A stretch of DNA of 64,000 bases from Atriophallophorus winterbourni (GCA_013407085.1 JACCGJ010000654.1:9539-73538), one strand, 5' to 3'. Shown: positions 11,401 to 20,789, counted from the first letter of the stretch. The notes: generated by a model from the letters alone, not told the origin. Translations and numbers: made by a program.

Positions 11401-14400
11401 AAGTGCGCAAGATCAGGGACTCAGCTGCATTGTGCGTTTTCACGTCTTCGCTTAATTTTCTCTTTTCTGATTTTTCGTCATCATCACGTCACGTGTTGCG
11501 TGGGTCAGTTTATCGCGCGATCCGTGTTTCATCGTTCTTGTAGGCGTACGTTGAATCCAAACATTGCGCCATACCAGCGGAATTGGTGCAGGCCTCGAGA
11601 AAAGTGTGCGATTTTCTCAGCACAATCCTTCCCGCATCCGACTCACTACTGATCGATAAATGTGTCAAGTTTCAACCGGAAGCAGTGATTGTCAACTATT
11701 ATCGTGGCAAAACGACCATGGGGTTTCATACGGACGAAGTGGAATTCGAAAAACAAGCCCCGCTTATTTCCTTCAGGTGATGACTGTTGTGTGGTATGCA
11801 TGTTTTACATGTGTGTCATTTTCGGGAAAGGAAATTTCGTGTATTTACGATGGTACATCCGACCTACTGCGGATGTGTTCATCATCATCATCATCATGAA
11901 GCACAATTCTGGAGACAGACAAAGTGCCAAGCAATATGAAGCGGGAAAAGCAGATAAGCAAGCGCGTGAAAAAGGGAAAGCAGGCAAGCGGTATATGCAA
12001 AAGCAAATGCGCAAAAGCAGCTTGTTTTTGTAGTTTCACTGAATGCGATTTTTTGTGTTTTATATAAAATAATACCGGATAAAAAATTATGACGCATAAT
12101 AAACTACACTGGTGCCACTGACTTCGGTTTGTAGCGTAAGGTTTCCAGCCAGGTTTTGGACCCCACCCAGGCAAACGAATACGCCCAACTGAGCCTATCG
12201 CTACGGTGAGTTTCTTCATCCCAACGCGCCACATCATGGACTGGCCATCCGATCTTTTCTCCCAGGCTCTGCGAATAAGGCGCGGTACGCTAAACGGTGA
12301 GTAGGCATTCTTAAAACATGTCCCAACCATCGCAAGCGAGCAGCATTTCTCTCAGTCCGCGGCCACCTGGTCCTAACACCCGCTTGCAGACATCTATATT
12401 TCTAACACGATGTTGCCACCGATTGCGAGCAATCCTACGCAGACATGGGATGTGTTAAGCTGTTCTGATCCTCCTTGTTGCAATACGATCGATTTTCGTT
12501 AAGCTCAGAAGGCCTTTTTGCCAGCCATGCAAGTTTTCCTGTATGCGCGGAAGGAACCAATTGAACTTGGAACTCGAGCGAGCTTATACTCATCATCGAC
12601 GCTTTTCATAATCTTCATGATACTCCGTCTGATGATGTCGTAATGTCCAACAACATTTACGCAATCATGACCAACACCATTTGAACACCATCCACACCCT
12701 GAGCTACAAATCTTGTACTCCACTGCAGCAGTTGCCTGCGCTTGTTTACTTTTATGATCATAAAGCACATTTGTGTTGCTACGTGTAAAACCTCCGTGCT
12801 ATTTTATAGTCTTTCATTGCATCATCATCCTCATAGATGTCATCTTCTTCTTCTTGTTCTTCTTCAAAAGTAAGTATAGAATACTCAACTGCCGTGACAC
12901 AATAAACGCTTACAAATAAAACAATGAACAGGATCTACTAACACGTTACAGAACTTGTAGTAAATTAAGCACGTAGACACGCTTATATGAGGGGCCTACT
13001 GCTCGAATCAAACATGCATTCATTCAAGTTTTTGTTGAACGAGTACTGCGGCTTCAGCACGGCAGCTTTCTTGCGGCTTTCACTCTCACGCATCACAACA
13101 AGCTTTCATTATACACACACCCCCGACATCATACAAACTTAATCAAACATTCCAGGAGCATGTCTACAACAAAGCCGCCACTGAACACGCTTCTGGGCCG
13201 TATTTTCCAAGGGATTGAATCCCAACCAGGAAGACTGGCTTCAACGACACACAGTTTAGCTCTCAATGCCTGAGCTAAGTCAATTCTGGCTATCCTACTG
13301 TGAACTACCACTCCAAACGCGCTGTATTCTCAGTGTCATTTCTTGTATTTTGTTTCTGGATTCATGATCTAGCTCTGAATAAGCACCCAGTATGGTATGG
13401 TATGAAAGCACAAGCCTGATCCAGACAAAGTGCCACACAGTCAGAGACTGCACGTGGGCGAAAATACTGTCAGGTTGCCCAGGCCTAGACAGATATGAGG
13501 AAGAAATAGAAATGGTAGTGAGACTCAGGCGTGATTCGGCATGCAGCTAACTACGTTGGTCAATCAATCTAGTACGGTATTAGCCGCACAGCACAAAGTA
13601 CTGCACGATTGCACATCCGTGCGGTAGGCACCCAGTGGCAGCAAGTCATCTGCTGTGATCACAGCCATTTATCCACTGTTTCAAGGCTCAGTGAACCTAA
13701 TCTTACTGTCTCCACCTGATGACGGCAAACAGCCAGAAACCGGTAGTGGGGTGTAAATGCGGGGGGCGTGAGCAACATATTACTTTGGTCATCCATTAGC
13801 GCCTTTAGTGCTTGACCAAGAATCACTTTGTGATTCTCTGTTTGAACATCGTGGTATTCAAGTATAACTTTATTCGAACTATTCAAATCGTGACCCATCT
13901 ACCGCTTGAGTTCATCTGTGTGGATGCCGAATCATCCCTCTCGTCTCATTGTGTTTTGACTGCTGCATTATATATATTTCCCTCTTGTTCTTTTCATCCA
14001 ATCCGTATAAAATTTATGCATCGTCTTACACTATTAATTGTGGCCGCTAAGTTTGTTACAAACCTCTTGATTCTTCGCCCTTTTTAATCGGTATACTCAT
14101 GTTTTCACTCGTCTCTCTTTGATATTCTGTCCGCTCAAATTATGCCTAATCATGAAAATAAAGTATGCAATGAATCGGTTATAGCAAGTTGTGGGTAACA
14201 TTTCATTTCTGAACACAGAAGCTTCGTCAGACCAAGGGTGTCGGTACGAACAGTGTTTAGGTTTAAATGGCATTTTCTTGACCAATCCTGAGTTCTCTAA
14301 GTTAGACAGGGGAGATCAAGATAATTGATCACACCTCCTAATGGCTGTGTTCATCCCTAATTGTTCATTAATTGCACAGGTCAGCGTCTGCTGACGCAGT

Positions 14401-15153
14401 GCTTGCGTAATCATGTGCGCATTAGGAGTTACGCACGTTAATCCTTATCCGCTGCAGAACCGAACGCCAGCTTGTTGACAAATCCGCCCCATCCACCTTG
14501 TTCACCGCATTCGCCCCATCCTTTGTTATTTCAACAGCCTCGGCGTGAAGTCTATCCCTATAAGATTTCACACCCCGTCTTATCACTTTCACGTTATCAA
14601 GATCTACGCCGTGTCAAGTGTCTAGCATGTGTTCAGCTAGGGCAGAATCCCGAACCAGTGATTGATATTTACTGGGATTGCGGGGTTGCTTTCCCACTTG
14701 TTTCCTGTGTTCGTTTACCCCAGTGCAGAGTGACCGTATTGACAGACCCTACCTGATTATGAACGAGAAATTGTTTATCGCGCCCTGTTTTATTTTCCAC
14801 ACAGTCTCGGTCGTAGCGGCATCTTTCTGTGTGATGTTGACGAACCCCTACACCCAGCTGTTCCACTCCCTCACAAAAATGACCTTCCAGACGTGACTAA
14901 TATCGTCCCCATTGTGCTACGCCATGGAGACGTATTGGTAATGTCAGGTCGCAGTCGCCTAGCACGACATGCGGTTCCTGCGATGCTGTCTGACTCGTTC
15001 CCCGCTGACGATGTCATCCCCAACTGCCAATGTGGTCGTGACTGTAAACTGCGTTCCGGTGTCTCTAATTTCTTATCAAATACCAGGGTCAATATCAACG
15101 TTCGTCAAGTTGTACCGTGTGGTTATCGATTTTCAGATTTCGTGATCAAATAA
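8274..15153 (+). CDS. ALKBH1: ALKBH1-like 2-oxoglutarate/Fe(II)-dependent dioxygenase, five exons
   Basis: Joining 8274-8402, 8433-8680, 8721-8805, 11544-11776 and 14805-15153 gives exactly 348 codons with stop, 347 residues (human ALKBH1 is 389). Family knowledge: AlkB-type enzymes oxidatively demethylate nucleic acid bases; ALKBH1 acts on tRNA, and other substrates have been reported. Seen here: an N-terminal helix SPEHLKRCFKFYKNLRYDSS, a segment GFFSEDVLCQLLW, the ALKBH1-typical MERLRWVTLGYHYQW, NYY at 205-207, iron ligands H216 and D218 (GFHTDE) and H287 (RLARHAVP), and the 2-oxoglutarate motif R326-VNINV-R332. Introns are 30, 40, 2738 and 3028 bases, all GT-AG. The start ATG at 8274 is the first after an in-frame TGA at 8253. 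The two large introns are full of repeats. No broken exon is seen. Confidence 0.95.
8403..8432 (+). other. ALKBH1: 30-nt intron 1 of ALKBH1-like gene
   Basis: GTATGT ... TTGTTAG, 30 bases, T-rich, with an in-frame stop. Very short introns near the 5' end of genes are typical of flukes. Confidence 0.75.
8433..8680 (+). CDS. ALKBH1: ALKBH1-like exon 2
   Basis: 82 codons plus two bases. Encodes the LFLLRGFFSEDVLCQLLW segment and KGNACNIDRSL, aligning with human KPNVCNLDKHM. Ends at TC before donor GTTAGT (phase 2). Confidence 0.85.
8681..8720 (+). other. ALKBH1: 40-nt intron 2 of ALKBH1-like gene
   Basis: GTTAGT ... GATTTTCAG, 40 bases with an 8-T run. Its length is not a multiple of three, and its removal is what brings MERLRWVTLGYHYQW into frame. 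Confidence 0.8.
8721..8805 (+). CDS. ALKBH1: ALKBH1-like exon 3
   Basis: One base plus 28 codons. Contains MERLRWVTLGYHYQWSTR, the most diagnostic ALKBH1 block in the gene. Donor GTATGT, phase 0. Confidence 0.9.
8900..9095 (-). repeat. Repeat G, diverged copy in ALKBH1 intron 3
   Basis: GACTGCACGTGGGCTAAG, TTGTCAGGTTGCC and the head end ACAAAGTACCGCACAACTGC are recognisable. Confidence 0.7.
9096..10899. other. ALKBH1 intron 3, unassigned part
   Basis: No exon was found here that the ALKBH1 protein needs. ORFs at 9256-9519 (minus) and 9482-9823 (plus) overlap on opposite strands and have no recognisable motif. Confidence 0.4.
10900..11110 (-). repeat. Repeat G, diverged copy in ALKBH1 intron 3
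   Basis: Starts with TATGTATGTATGAAATCACA, keeps GTGCAGATATAAGG and GAGACTCCAGCGTGTTTCC, ends near GATTATTGCACAATT. Confidence 0.7.
11544..11776 (+). CDS. ALKBH1: ALKBH1-like exon 4
   Basis: 77 codons plus two bases after acceptor TTCTTGTAG. Contains NYYRGKTTMGFHTDE with the first two iron ligands (H216, D218) and PLISF. Donor AG|GTGATG; the split codon becomes Ser with exon 5, giving the family's PLISFS. Confidence 0.93.
11879..11897. repeat. (TCA)n microsatellite
   Basis: Six TCA units; it generates artefactual poly-His/Ser/Met ORFs. Confidence 0.85.
12095..12500 (-). pseudogene. RTE-like retrotransposon 3' end, subfamily 2
   Basis: Minus-strand reading shows the post-RT C-terminal region: CLRRIARNRWQHRVRN, then in another frame RLRWLGHVLRMPTHRL, and RIRLPGWGPK. 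The same block occurs on the plus strand at 50131-50440 (LRWLGHVLRMPDHRL, ARLPG). Frame changes show decay. It lies antisense in ALKBH1 intron 4. Confidence 0.75.
12505..12994. other. ALKBH1 intron 4, unassigned part
   Basis: Includes short TTC-rich sequence at 12840-12870. No gene recognised. Confidence 0.35.
12995..13290 (-). repeat. Repeat C, partial copy
   Basis: Shares ATGCATTCATTCAAGT, GCGGCTTTCACTCTCACGCA and the block TTAATCAAACATTCC...TCTACAACAA...CCACTGAACAC with copies at 15600, 35700, 49380 and 49640. Confidence 0.6.
13390..13640 (-). repeat. Repeat G, near full-length copy in ALKBH1 intron 4
   Basis: TATGGTATGGTATG tail, GACTGCACGTGGGCGA, CTAGACAGATATGAGG and the head ACAGCACAAAGTACTGCACG. 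It directly abuts a family-B ribozyme repeat. Confidence 0.8.
13641..13885 (+). repeat. Ribozyme repeat family B, full unit
   Basis: One complete unit of the B family, sharing TTTATCCACTGTTTCAAGG, GTGTAAATGCGGGG, ATTAGCGCCTTTAGTGCTTG and TTTGAACATCGTGG with copies at 42690, 45390, 46790, 57280 and 62815. The unit encodes no protein. Its one structured part is the hammerhead at 13710-13751. Confidence 0.8.
13710..13751 (+). ncRNA. Hammerhead ribozyme, family B
   Basis: Core boxes CTGATGA (13716-13722) and GAAA (13736-13739). Stem I: CTCCAC (13710-13715) with GTGGGG (13746-13751), six pairs with one T.G. Stem II: GGC/GCC with loop AAACA; the usual G-C closing pair is C.A in this family. Helix III is the self-complementary ACCGGT (zero loop), followed by A, so the triplet is GUA and the predicted cut lies between 13745 and 13746. 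Such a minimal helix III is known from newt satellite and Penelope hammerheads, which work best as dimers. It is in the sense orientation in an ALKBH1 intron. Confidence 0.8.
14194..14233 (-). ncRNA. Hammerhead ribozyme of Penelope-like element type
   Basis: Minus strand: GGT-CTGACGA, stem II TTCTG/CAGAA with a UGUU loop, GAAA, TGTT, ACC. Stem I is GGT/ACC; CTGACGA fits CUGANGA. It lies about 190 bases downstream, on the same strand, of a Penelope endonuclease remnant (14415-14660). This is where Penelope-like elements carry hammerheads in their terminal repeats. Confidence 0.7.
14415..14660 (-). pseudogene. Penelope-like element, GIY-YIG endonuclease C-terminus
   Basis: Minus-strand translation gives SALAEHMLDT, one in-frame TGA, then DLDNVKVIRRGVKSYRDRL, HAEAVEITKDGANAVN and GADLSTSWRSVL. 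This order (EH...H-x-D-x-x-x-V-K-V-I-R, EA-x-x-I, N, L-S-x-S-W) is the C-terminal part of Penelope GIY-YIG endonucleases. The RT part is missing. Antisense in ALKBH1 intron 4. Confidence 0.8.
14805..15153 (+). CDS. ALKBH1: ALKBH1-like terminal exon 5
   Basis: One base plus 115 codons and stop after acceptor TTTTCCACACAG. Encodes LGRSGIFL, RHGDVLVMSG, the third iron ligand H287 (RLARHAVP) and R-VNINV-R. Ends ...DFVIK, TAA at 15151. Confidence 0.93.
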
Positions 15154-15154
15154 A
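15149..15154 (+). promoter_or_regulatory. AATAAA polyadenylation signal overlapping the stop codon
   Basis: The ALKBH1 stop TAA (15151-15153) is embedded in AATAAA (15149-15154). If used, the 3' UTR would be only about 15-30 bases. No other AATAAA was noted in the next 200 bases. Confidence 0.45.
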
Positions 15155-15429
15155 TGATCGGCACAACAGGGTATTTTGCTTCTATCAAAACCGGTCTAAT
15201 TTTTTTGCTTCGTGTTATTATTACGATTTGAAACATGAGTAGTAACCTTGTTTAGTTCACCTAAATGCAATAGATGTACGCGGGGTATTCAGTGGTTTTA
15301 CGAAGATAGACTTTCAGACTTTCGTGTTTGAAAAACAGCATGTTGACGTTGAGATCGGCAGTGGTAATCACTTTTCGACGGAATTGCAATAAGGTCTTCT
15401 ACGAGTATAAATTATTTGCCACCGTTAAT

Positions 15430-15690
15430 CGTTCTCATCAGGAACAGCATTAAAACTGTAGCAATACCGAGTGCTTAACAGACATACAGCCGACATGGTA
15501 AAAATTATAAAAAGATGGGGAAGGCTTGTAAGCCTGTATAAGATAAACCACAGGCACACCTAGAATGGAACCAGTAAAGCGATATCAGCATGACAGCATC
15601 ATAACAAGCTTTACTTGACAATACACAAGATTAATCAAACTCTCCAAGAAGATATCTACAACAAGCCCTCCACTGAACAGTTGATAGACA
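15430..15690 (-). repeat. Repeat C, diverged copy
   Basis: AACAGCATTAAAACTGTAGC, CATGGTAAAAATTATAAAAAG, and AGATTAATCAAACTCTCC...TCTACAACAAGCC...CCACTGAACAG, in the same order as the other C copies. Confidence 0.6.
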
Positions 15691-15904
15691 AACTGGAAAT
15701 ACTTTAAAACTCACATCTCATTAAATGAGAAGCTGTCTGTTAATGTGTGATTTGTACAAATAGGGGAGAATGTTTAGTCTATAAAATAGGGATTGCTCGA
15801 GACTGCTTTTCACATCTGGCTGGCCTAACGCGAGTGTGAATACATCCGCTTGTTTAAGACCTCTCTTCCAGATGTGAATGACGACCAGTAATCACCACTA
15901 TTCA

Positions 15905-16115
15905 TGCGTACGGAGGTACAATTGTGTAGCTAACCGTGCTAAACTAAATTGCCATCGTTAGCGAGCTGCGTGTGAAAACAAGCCGGAGTCTCACTGCCAT
16001 TTCTTTTTCCTTTTTTTCTCGTATCTGTCGAGGCCCAGGCAACCTGATGGTATCTTAACCCACCTTCAGTCGGTGATTGTGCGGCACTTTGCCTAGATCA
16101 GGCTTTTTCCCAACC
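15905..16115 (+). repeat. Repeat G, near full-length copy
   Basis: GTAGCTAACCGTGCTAAACT, GGAGTCTCACTGCCATTTC, CTCGTATCTGTCGAGG, GCACTTTGCCTAGATCAGG. Confidence 0.75.
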
Positions 16116-16261
16116 CAACCCTTGTGTTTATGTACTTAACCTGAATCAAATACCATTTCTGCGAGGCATGTAAATTTGCTCCAGTTGTTTGGATTATTTG
16201 GTTGGGACCAATCGTTTATTCGTGGTGCCAAGGAATGTGCGTGCAGTCGAGTAGAGCAGTT

Positions 16262-16306
16262 TTTGGGTAACGTTTCACTTCTGACCCAGAAGCTTCGTCG
16301 GGCCAA
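16262..16306 (-). ncRNA. Degenerate Penelope-type hammerhead
   Basis: Minus strand CCGACGA in place of CTGACGA, then AGCTTCTG-GGT-CAGAAGT, GAAACGTT, ACCC. Stem II is perfect but the first core box has lost U4, so the copy is probably inactive. Confidence 0.55.
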
Positions 16307-16309
16307 TGG

Positions 16310-17290
16310 TATTAGGTAGGGCAGTGTGCATCACTAAGTAGCACTCATCACATAAGAACAGAAAGACTAGAATCAGGTTTCTTTGTCAATTTCGAATAAA
16401 GACAAAAGCTCACAGAAAATAAGTGATGCTAACTTATTTTGGGGTGGCACTGTGTGAGGGCTGGCGCGTTTTCGGTTAATCAGCTTATTGACAGGGCCCC
16501 TATCTTAGCAAAATCATTGATATGTATTTGAGAATCTTTGTTACCGATTGTTTAATCACTGTCGTGACTAGCAGTCTGACGATTCTCTAGCCGATGGCTT
16601 ACAACATTCATTTTCGTGGCAAAACCTTTAATACTCTGAATAAAATCTTTACCTACCCAATGATTTGTCTGAAAGTTTGATTCATTTTAAACATCCCGTT
16701 TGCCAATTATGTGGGTCAATATGAAAACGACGGTACAACAAGAATCCTAAGCCTGATAGTAACCAATAGAACTGCTACACTTGCGCAAAGTGAAGCATTC
16801 CCCAATGCATATACTACCTAGTTATTTAAGCGTTTTCCTTTAGGTCTCTCAGAAGACTGTTTAAGATCAACTGGCATGTGGTAATGAAGCAGAACGAATT
16901 ACGACAACTCAGTGAAAAAGTATCCATCGAACAATCAGTGGCCATACCCTCCTGAATCCAACTGAAAGAGTCATTTGGACAGCAATTATGTGGGATCCGT
17001 TGAGTGGTAAACGGACAAAAGTATGTCCGGGAATCTCCTGGCGCAGTGGGGCGTATCCGACATGTGAAACAAAGGCCAACTAGGCAGAAGGCCGTAAAAA
17101 TTCGTAACGTTGCTGTTAGCTCATGTCCCACTAATGGTTAATTGCGGGGATATGTAAATTTAAAGGTGTAATGTGCACAATATTCAAGATTTATGATTGA
17201 AAAAGCAATTAAATTTACAATAACCATACAGTGGAACTATAGGTATATATATACCTCTCTCTGTGATATATAATGACCCAGATGTAAGAT
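16310..17290. other. Unassigned intergenic sequence
   Basis: No gene recognised. A 101-codon minus frame at 16826-17131 has no motif I can name. Confidence 0.35.
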
Positions 17291-17294
17291 GTCT

Positions 17295-17375
17295 TTTGGA
17301 GCCATGGTGTCCAGGCTTGTGCGGCATAGTCTAGAAACGGGTGTATATATGTGTTCATCATGAGAAGAAAACACC
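17295..17375. repeat. Repeat F, copy 1
   Basis: CATGGTGTCCAGGCTTGTGCGGCATAGTCTAGAAACGG, then TGTTCATCATGAGAAG (long words split here); closely matched at 53080-53155. Element type unknown. Confidence 0.6.
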
Positions 17376-18125
17376 CCGGGGAAAAACGTCCAAATACCCG
17401 TCCAGTGATAAATGCTAATCACCATCTTCGGGTGGTAAGCAGAACACCGGCGCAATTTAAGACCAGGAAGTGCCGAAAAGTCCGACAACAACAATCGTAA
17501 ACCCCTTACGTTTTGTGCTCCTGGCAAGTCGTATGAGAACGGTTTGAGTGAAAACTTATTCGGAAACAGAAGCTGATAGACAGCATCATCCGCTATTAAG
17601 CGATAGGAAAAATGTCGTTCAAACGATCTAAACTTGGTGAGGACTTAAATTGAACCGGTTGACAAATCAGATCACCGAGGCAACCGTTACACACAGGTTG
17701 ATGATGGTGTTTTGGTAACGAGACATGCTGAGATAAGATTGGCGTGTGCTTTATTCTTTAGTATGTGTGTATTAAGCGTGTTTGATCAATTGTCATTAAT
17801 TCTTGTGTTGTGGTATTTGCGAGGGAAGGTGATTAATGATGGAAATGGTGACCTCATGGATGCATTGGAACGCAATCAATAAGTGGACGGTAAACACGGA
17901 AACGGTGAAAGGTGGATTGAATGTTCTGGAAGTCTGTGTATTTAACGCTAAGACAGGACCTAACACAATTATCACATCCCATTCCACTACAGTAGTAACC
18001 TTTGTGCCGAGCGGTAATTGCTTTGCACGAAAAGTATACCATCTGAGGTTGGAAAGTTTATCCATATTCCCAGGTGTGGATGTCGATGAGGTATTCATGA
18101 ATTTCGCATCAGTGGTTTTTTTATA
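17376..18125. other. Unassigned intergenic sequence
   Basis: Overlapping ORFs of about 100 codons occur on both strands at 17796-18126. Neither has a recognisable domain and they cannot both be real. Confidence 0.35.
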
Positions 18126-18129
18126 AATT

Positions 18130-18310
18130 TAACGCGCATAACCACTAGGTTACATAACGATTTAACGGCACCTGCGTATTGACTCATGGTAAGTATTCGC
18201 ATGTTTATTTTATACCTTTTTCCTGAACGAATATTTACGATGATATGGTAATTGTGAAGTGATGTGCTTTTTGTGACCATAAATTGTTGAATCTTGAAAA
18301 GGTTGCACAC
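18130..18310 (+). repeat. CR1-like 3' UTR, severely 5'-truncated copy
   Basis: GTTACATAACGATTTAACGG, CACCTGCGTATTGACTCATGG, TCCTGAACGAATATTTAC and TGTGCTTTTTGTGACCATA match 44570-44730. There the block directly follows a recognisable CR1 coding end. Confidence 0.75.
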
Positions 18311-18474
18311 GGATTTGGCAATCATGGTTAGCGGTCGCACCTGCTTAAAAGCAAAGCGATTAATGGATTATACGACATGCGTGGTATTGTATCAATTGAT
18401 CTCGTCTCTCTATCTGTGCTAACGTGGGTTTGGTCAGTTTAATTCCATTCTTAACCTGAACCCTGGTCATTCTG

Positions 18475-18535
18475 ACACAATTGGTTTGACGGAGTTTCTG
18501 AGTTAGAAGTTAAACGTTACCAAATTTTCTCTAAC
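18475..18535 (+). ncRNA. Degenerate Penelope-type hammerhead
   Basis: GGTTTGACGGAGTTTCTGAG...TTAGAAGTTAAACGTTACC aligns with the intact motif at 34648. The boxes read TTGACGG and TAAA, so it should be inactive. Confidence 0.45.
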
Positions 18536-18691
18536 CGTTTCATTCTTTTCTTTCATTCTATGGATTCCCAATCGGTGTCAGATATCTTTGCGACGTGCTG
18601 GATATTGATATAATTTAATCGTCTTTTCGCCTATGTTTTTCTGTTTCGTTAGTTGACGCCGCGCTTTGATGTATTTTAAAGGATTTTGTAA

Positions 18692-19070
18692 GTGGCTTAT
18701 TCAAAATCAACTCCGCCAAGGACGGTCCCAAGCCCGTCTGAGAAAGGAGGAGGGTTGGGCTTAGGGCTAGCAACCCTATCCCGTAAAACCTACATTGCTA
18801 CGGAAACGATGACAACAGATCCGTGGTTCGGTCATGTCTGCAGGATGGATCCCAGTTCGCATACGAAGGTAGCCATGCACTGGCATCCGCAAGGTAAACG
18901 AAAAAGGGGACGGCCCAAGGAAACTTGGCGCAGAACGTTGGAACGCGAACTACATGCACAAGGATTCACGGTGCAGACGGCAACGGAAGCAGCGACAGAC
19001 CGGAACCACTGGCGTGAAGTTGTCTTCGCCTCATGTGCCACCCGGCACGGAGAGGACTGAATGAAATGAA
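18692..19070 (+). pseudogene. Non-LTR retrotransposon C-terminal ORF fragment
   Basis: A 122-codon frame whose second half reads WFGHVCRMDPSSHTKVA, GKRKRGRPKETWRRTLEREL and TDRNHWREVVFASC. This is the post-RT tail seen in many RTE/Jockey-group endonuclease-reverse transcriptases (GHVxRM, KRxRGRPxxTWRRxxExEL, RxxWRxxV). An AATGA-rich stretch follows the stop at 19060, suggesting the element's 3' end. The subfamily differs from the other RTE copies in the window. Confidence 0.75.
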
Positions 19071-19439
19071 TGAATTATTCAAAATCAATGGATGTGGAAC
19101 ACCGATTGTATTAGTCGAGATGGTACAAGCGCAGTGTCATTTCCAAATGCATGCGCAAGATCACCTCATCTTTTATTTGAGTGAGGCACACACACATACA
19201 GCACAAATGCGACAGCTTCACCGTAAACATAATACGGCAAAACTGGAAGCTCACATCACTTAGGTCAGGTCAGCATAACACGTAGCACCTCAAGGAAATA
19301 TATAGAAGAAATACCGTAACAGTAAGAGCTCTATTATGTTTCCTTATGAGGGAGAGATTTTGAACGAAGTCACGTATCTGAATTCACGCACATTCAGTGA
19401 AAGCTAAAGCGAAATCGATTAATGTAGTCAACCAGCGAA

Positions 19440-20565
19440 ATTGACCACAAACAAAGAGTTGGATGGAGGTAACTGCATTCACGTTTGCTATTCGGACGTG
19501 TCTAAAGCTTTCGGCAGGTTAACCACCATTTGCTACTTCAAAAACCGATGTGTTTAGGGATCTATGATACGCTGCTTTCATGGTTGTGCGACTACTTTTT
19601 TTCCGGTCGCCACGCACGAGTTAAAATAAATGGATTCCTATCCATTCAGCTCTTGGATGCTGAACGCAGATCACGCTGCCGGCGTGCAACTGACGCCCTA
19701 CAATCGAGTGCTCACTATCGTTGCAAGCGCTGTGGGAAAGATTGTTTCTCCCGAATCGGACTGTTAAGTCATTCAAAATACCTTGGTTTAACCATTGCGG
19801 ATAACCTCTCGCTAGACACGGAGATTGACAATCGGATTGGCAGAGCAGCTGTCATACTGTCCCGTTTGAACTCTCGTGTTTGGGGTAACCGCAAGCTGAC
19901 TGTAAAGACGAAGATGATGGTGTACATCGCGTGCGTACTAAATGCTTTACTGTACGGCAGTGAAACCTGGACCACCCACGCAAGACACGAACGGAAGCTG
20001 AATGCTTTCCATCTACGAAGCATCCGTCGTATCTTAAACATATCGTGGATGGACAGAGTGACTAATGCTGAAGTGCTTTCAAAAGCTGGTCTACAGAGCA
20101 TGTTCACTCTATTGCGACAGCGCCGTCTGCGCTAACGTGGTCATGTCTATAGAATGGAAAATGGTCGTATTCCGGAAGATCTACTCTATGGTGAGTTGCA
20201 ACTAGGAAGTCGACCATTGGGCAGACCGCATTTGCGGTACAAAGACGTTTGCAAAAGAGATATGAAAGCTCTTGGCATTGACCCGGCGAGTTGGGAAGAA
20301 CTTGCTCTTGACCGCTCACATTGGATGCATCGTGTAAAGCGTCGTCTGCATGCTGGGGAGGAGCAGATACAGCTCTTGGCGGCTGATCGCAGATCGCGCC
20401 GCCGACGTGCAACTGACGCAATACAACCGAGTTCTGACTATCGTTGCCAGTGCTGCGGGAGAGATTGTTCCTCCCGAATCGGACTGTTTAGTCACTCATA
20501 AAGCTGCAAAACTTGAACATTCACGCGTTTGTGATGTACATCCATGGTCGACATCGACCGAAGGA
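19440..20565 (+). pseudogene. Chimeric retroelement: CR1 RT piece, RTE zinc finger, RTE C-terminus, second zinc finger
   Basis: Four joined pieces. (1) 19440-19652: an RT fragment with VCYSDVSKAFGRL, LLSWLCDYFFSGRHARVKIN. (2) 19653-19772: an RTE-type C2H2-like finger YRCKRCGKDCFSRIGLLSHS. (3) 19773-20348: RTE post-RT region KYLGLTIADNLSLDTEI, LLYGSETWTTHARHERKL, NAEVLSKAGLQS, then after a stop at 20133 GHVYRMENGRIPEDLLYG. (4) 20350-20501: a second finger YRCQCCGRDCSSRIGLFSHS. One 201-codon frame (19530-20135) runs through pieces 1 to 3. The finger normally occurs once, at the very C-terminus, so piece 2 is a misplaced extra copy. Confidence 0.8.
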
Positions 20566-20660
20566 GGCCAACAGTCATTGGAAAAGCTGTAGAACATGAA
20601 AATGCGTGCGATTATGATGTACACCCATGGTCGACATCGATCGAAGGAAGATTGGGCAGC
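20520..20660 (+). repeat. Short tandem duplication in RTE 3' UTR
   Basis: GTGATGTACATCCATGGTCG at 20530 recurs as ATGATGTACACCCATGGTCG at 20614, each followed by ACATCGA(C/T)CGAAGGA. The related RTE tails at 59290 and 32560 carry the same region. Confidence 0.6.
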
Positions 20661-20789
20661 TGTGAATAAAATGACGTTTAACTCCTGAAAACCCTATATG
20701 CTCGAATGTCCCTTGGTCATATCGATTGGGAACGGAAAACCGGACACAGAGCTCGGTGGAAAAAGACTGGAGTATGGAATCGTAGAAAC

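Noticed and set aside
8806..11543. An additional ALKBH1 exon in intron 3
   Set aside because: Exons 3 and 4 already join in phase and the protein aligns to the family without a gap there.
12620..12660. CTGATGATGTCGTAATG as a hammerhead core
   Set aside because: No GAAA box, stem II or stem I pairing.
15421..15450. CTGATGAGAACG on the minus strand as a ribozyme
   Set aside because: The second box reads CAAA and no helix III is present; too weak to list.
17796..18126. Overlapping 96- and 100-codon ORFs on both strands
   Set aside because: No domain on either strand, no splice context, and they exclude each other.
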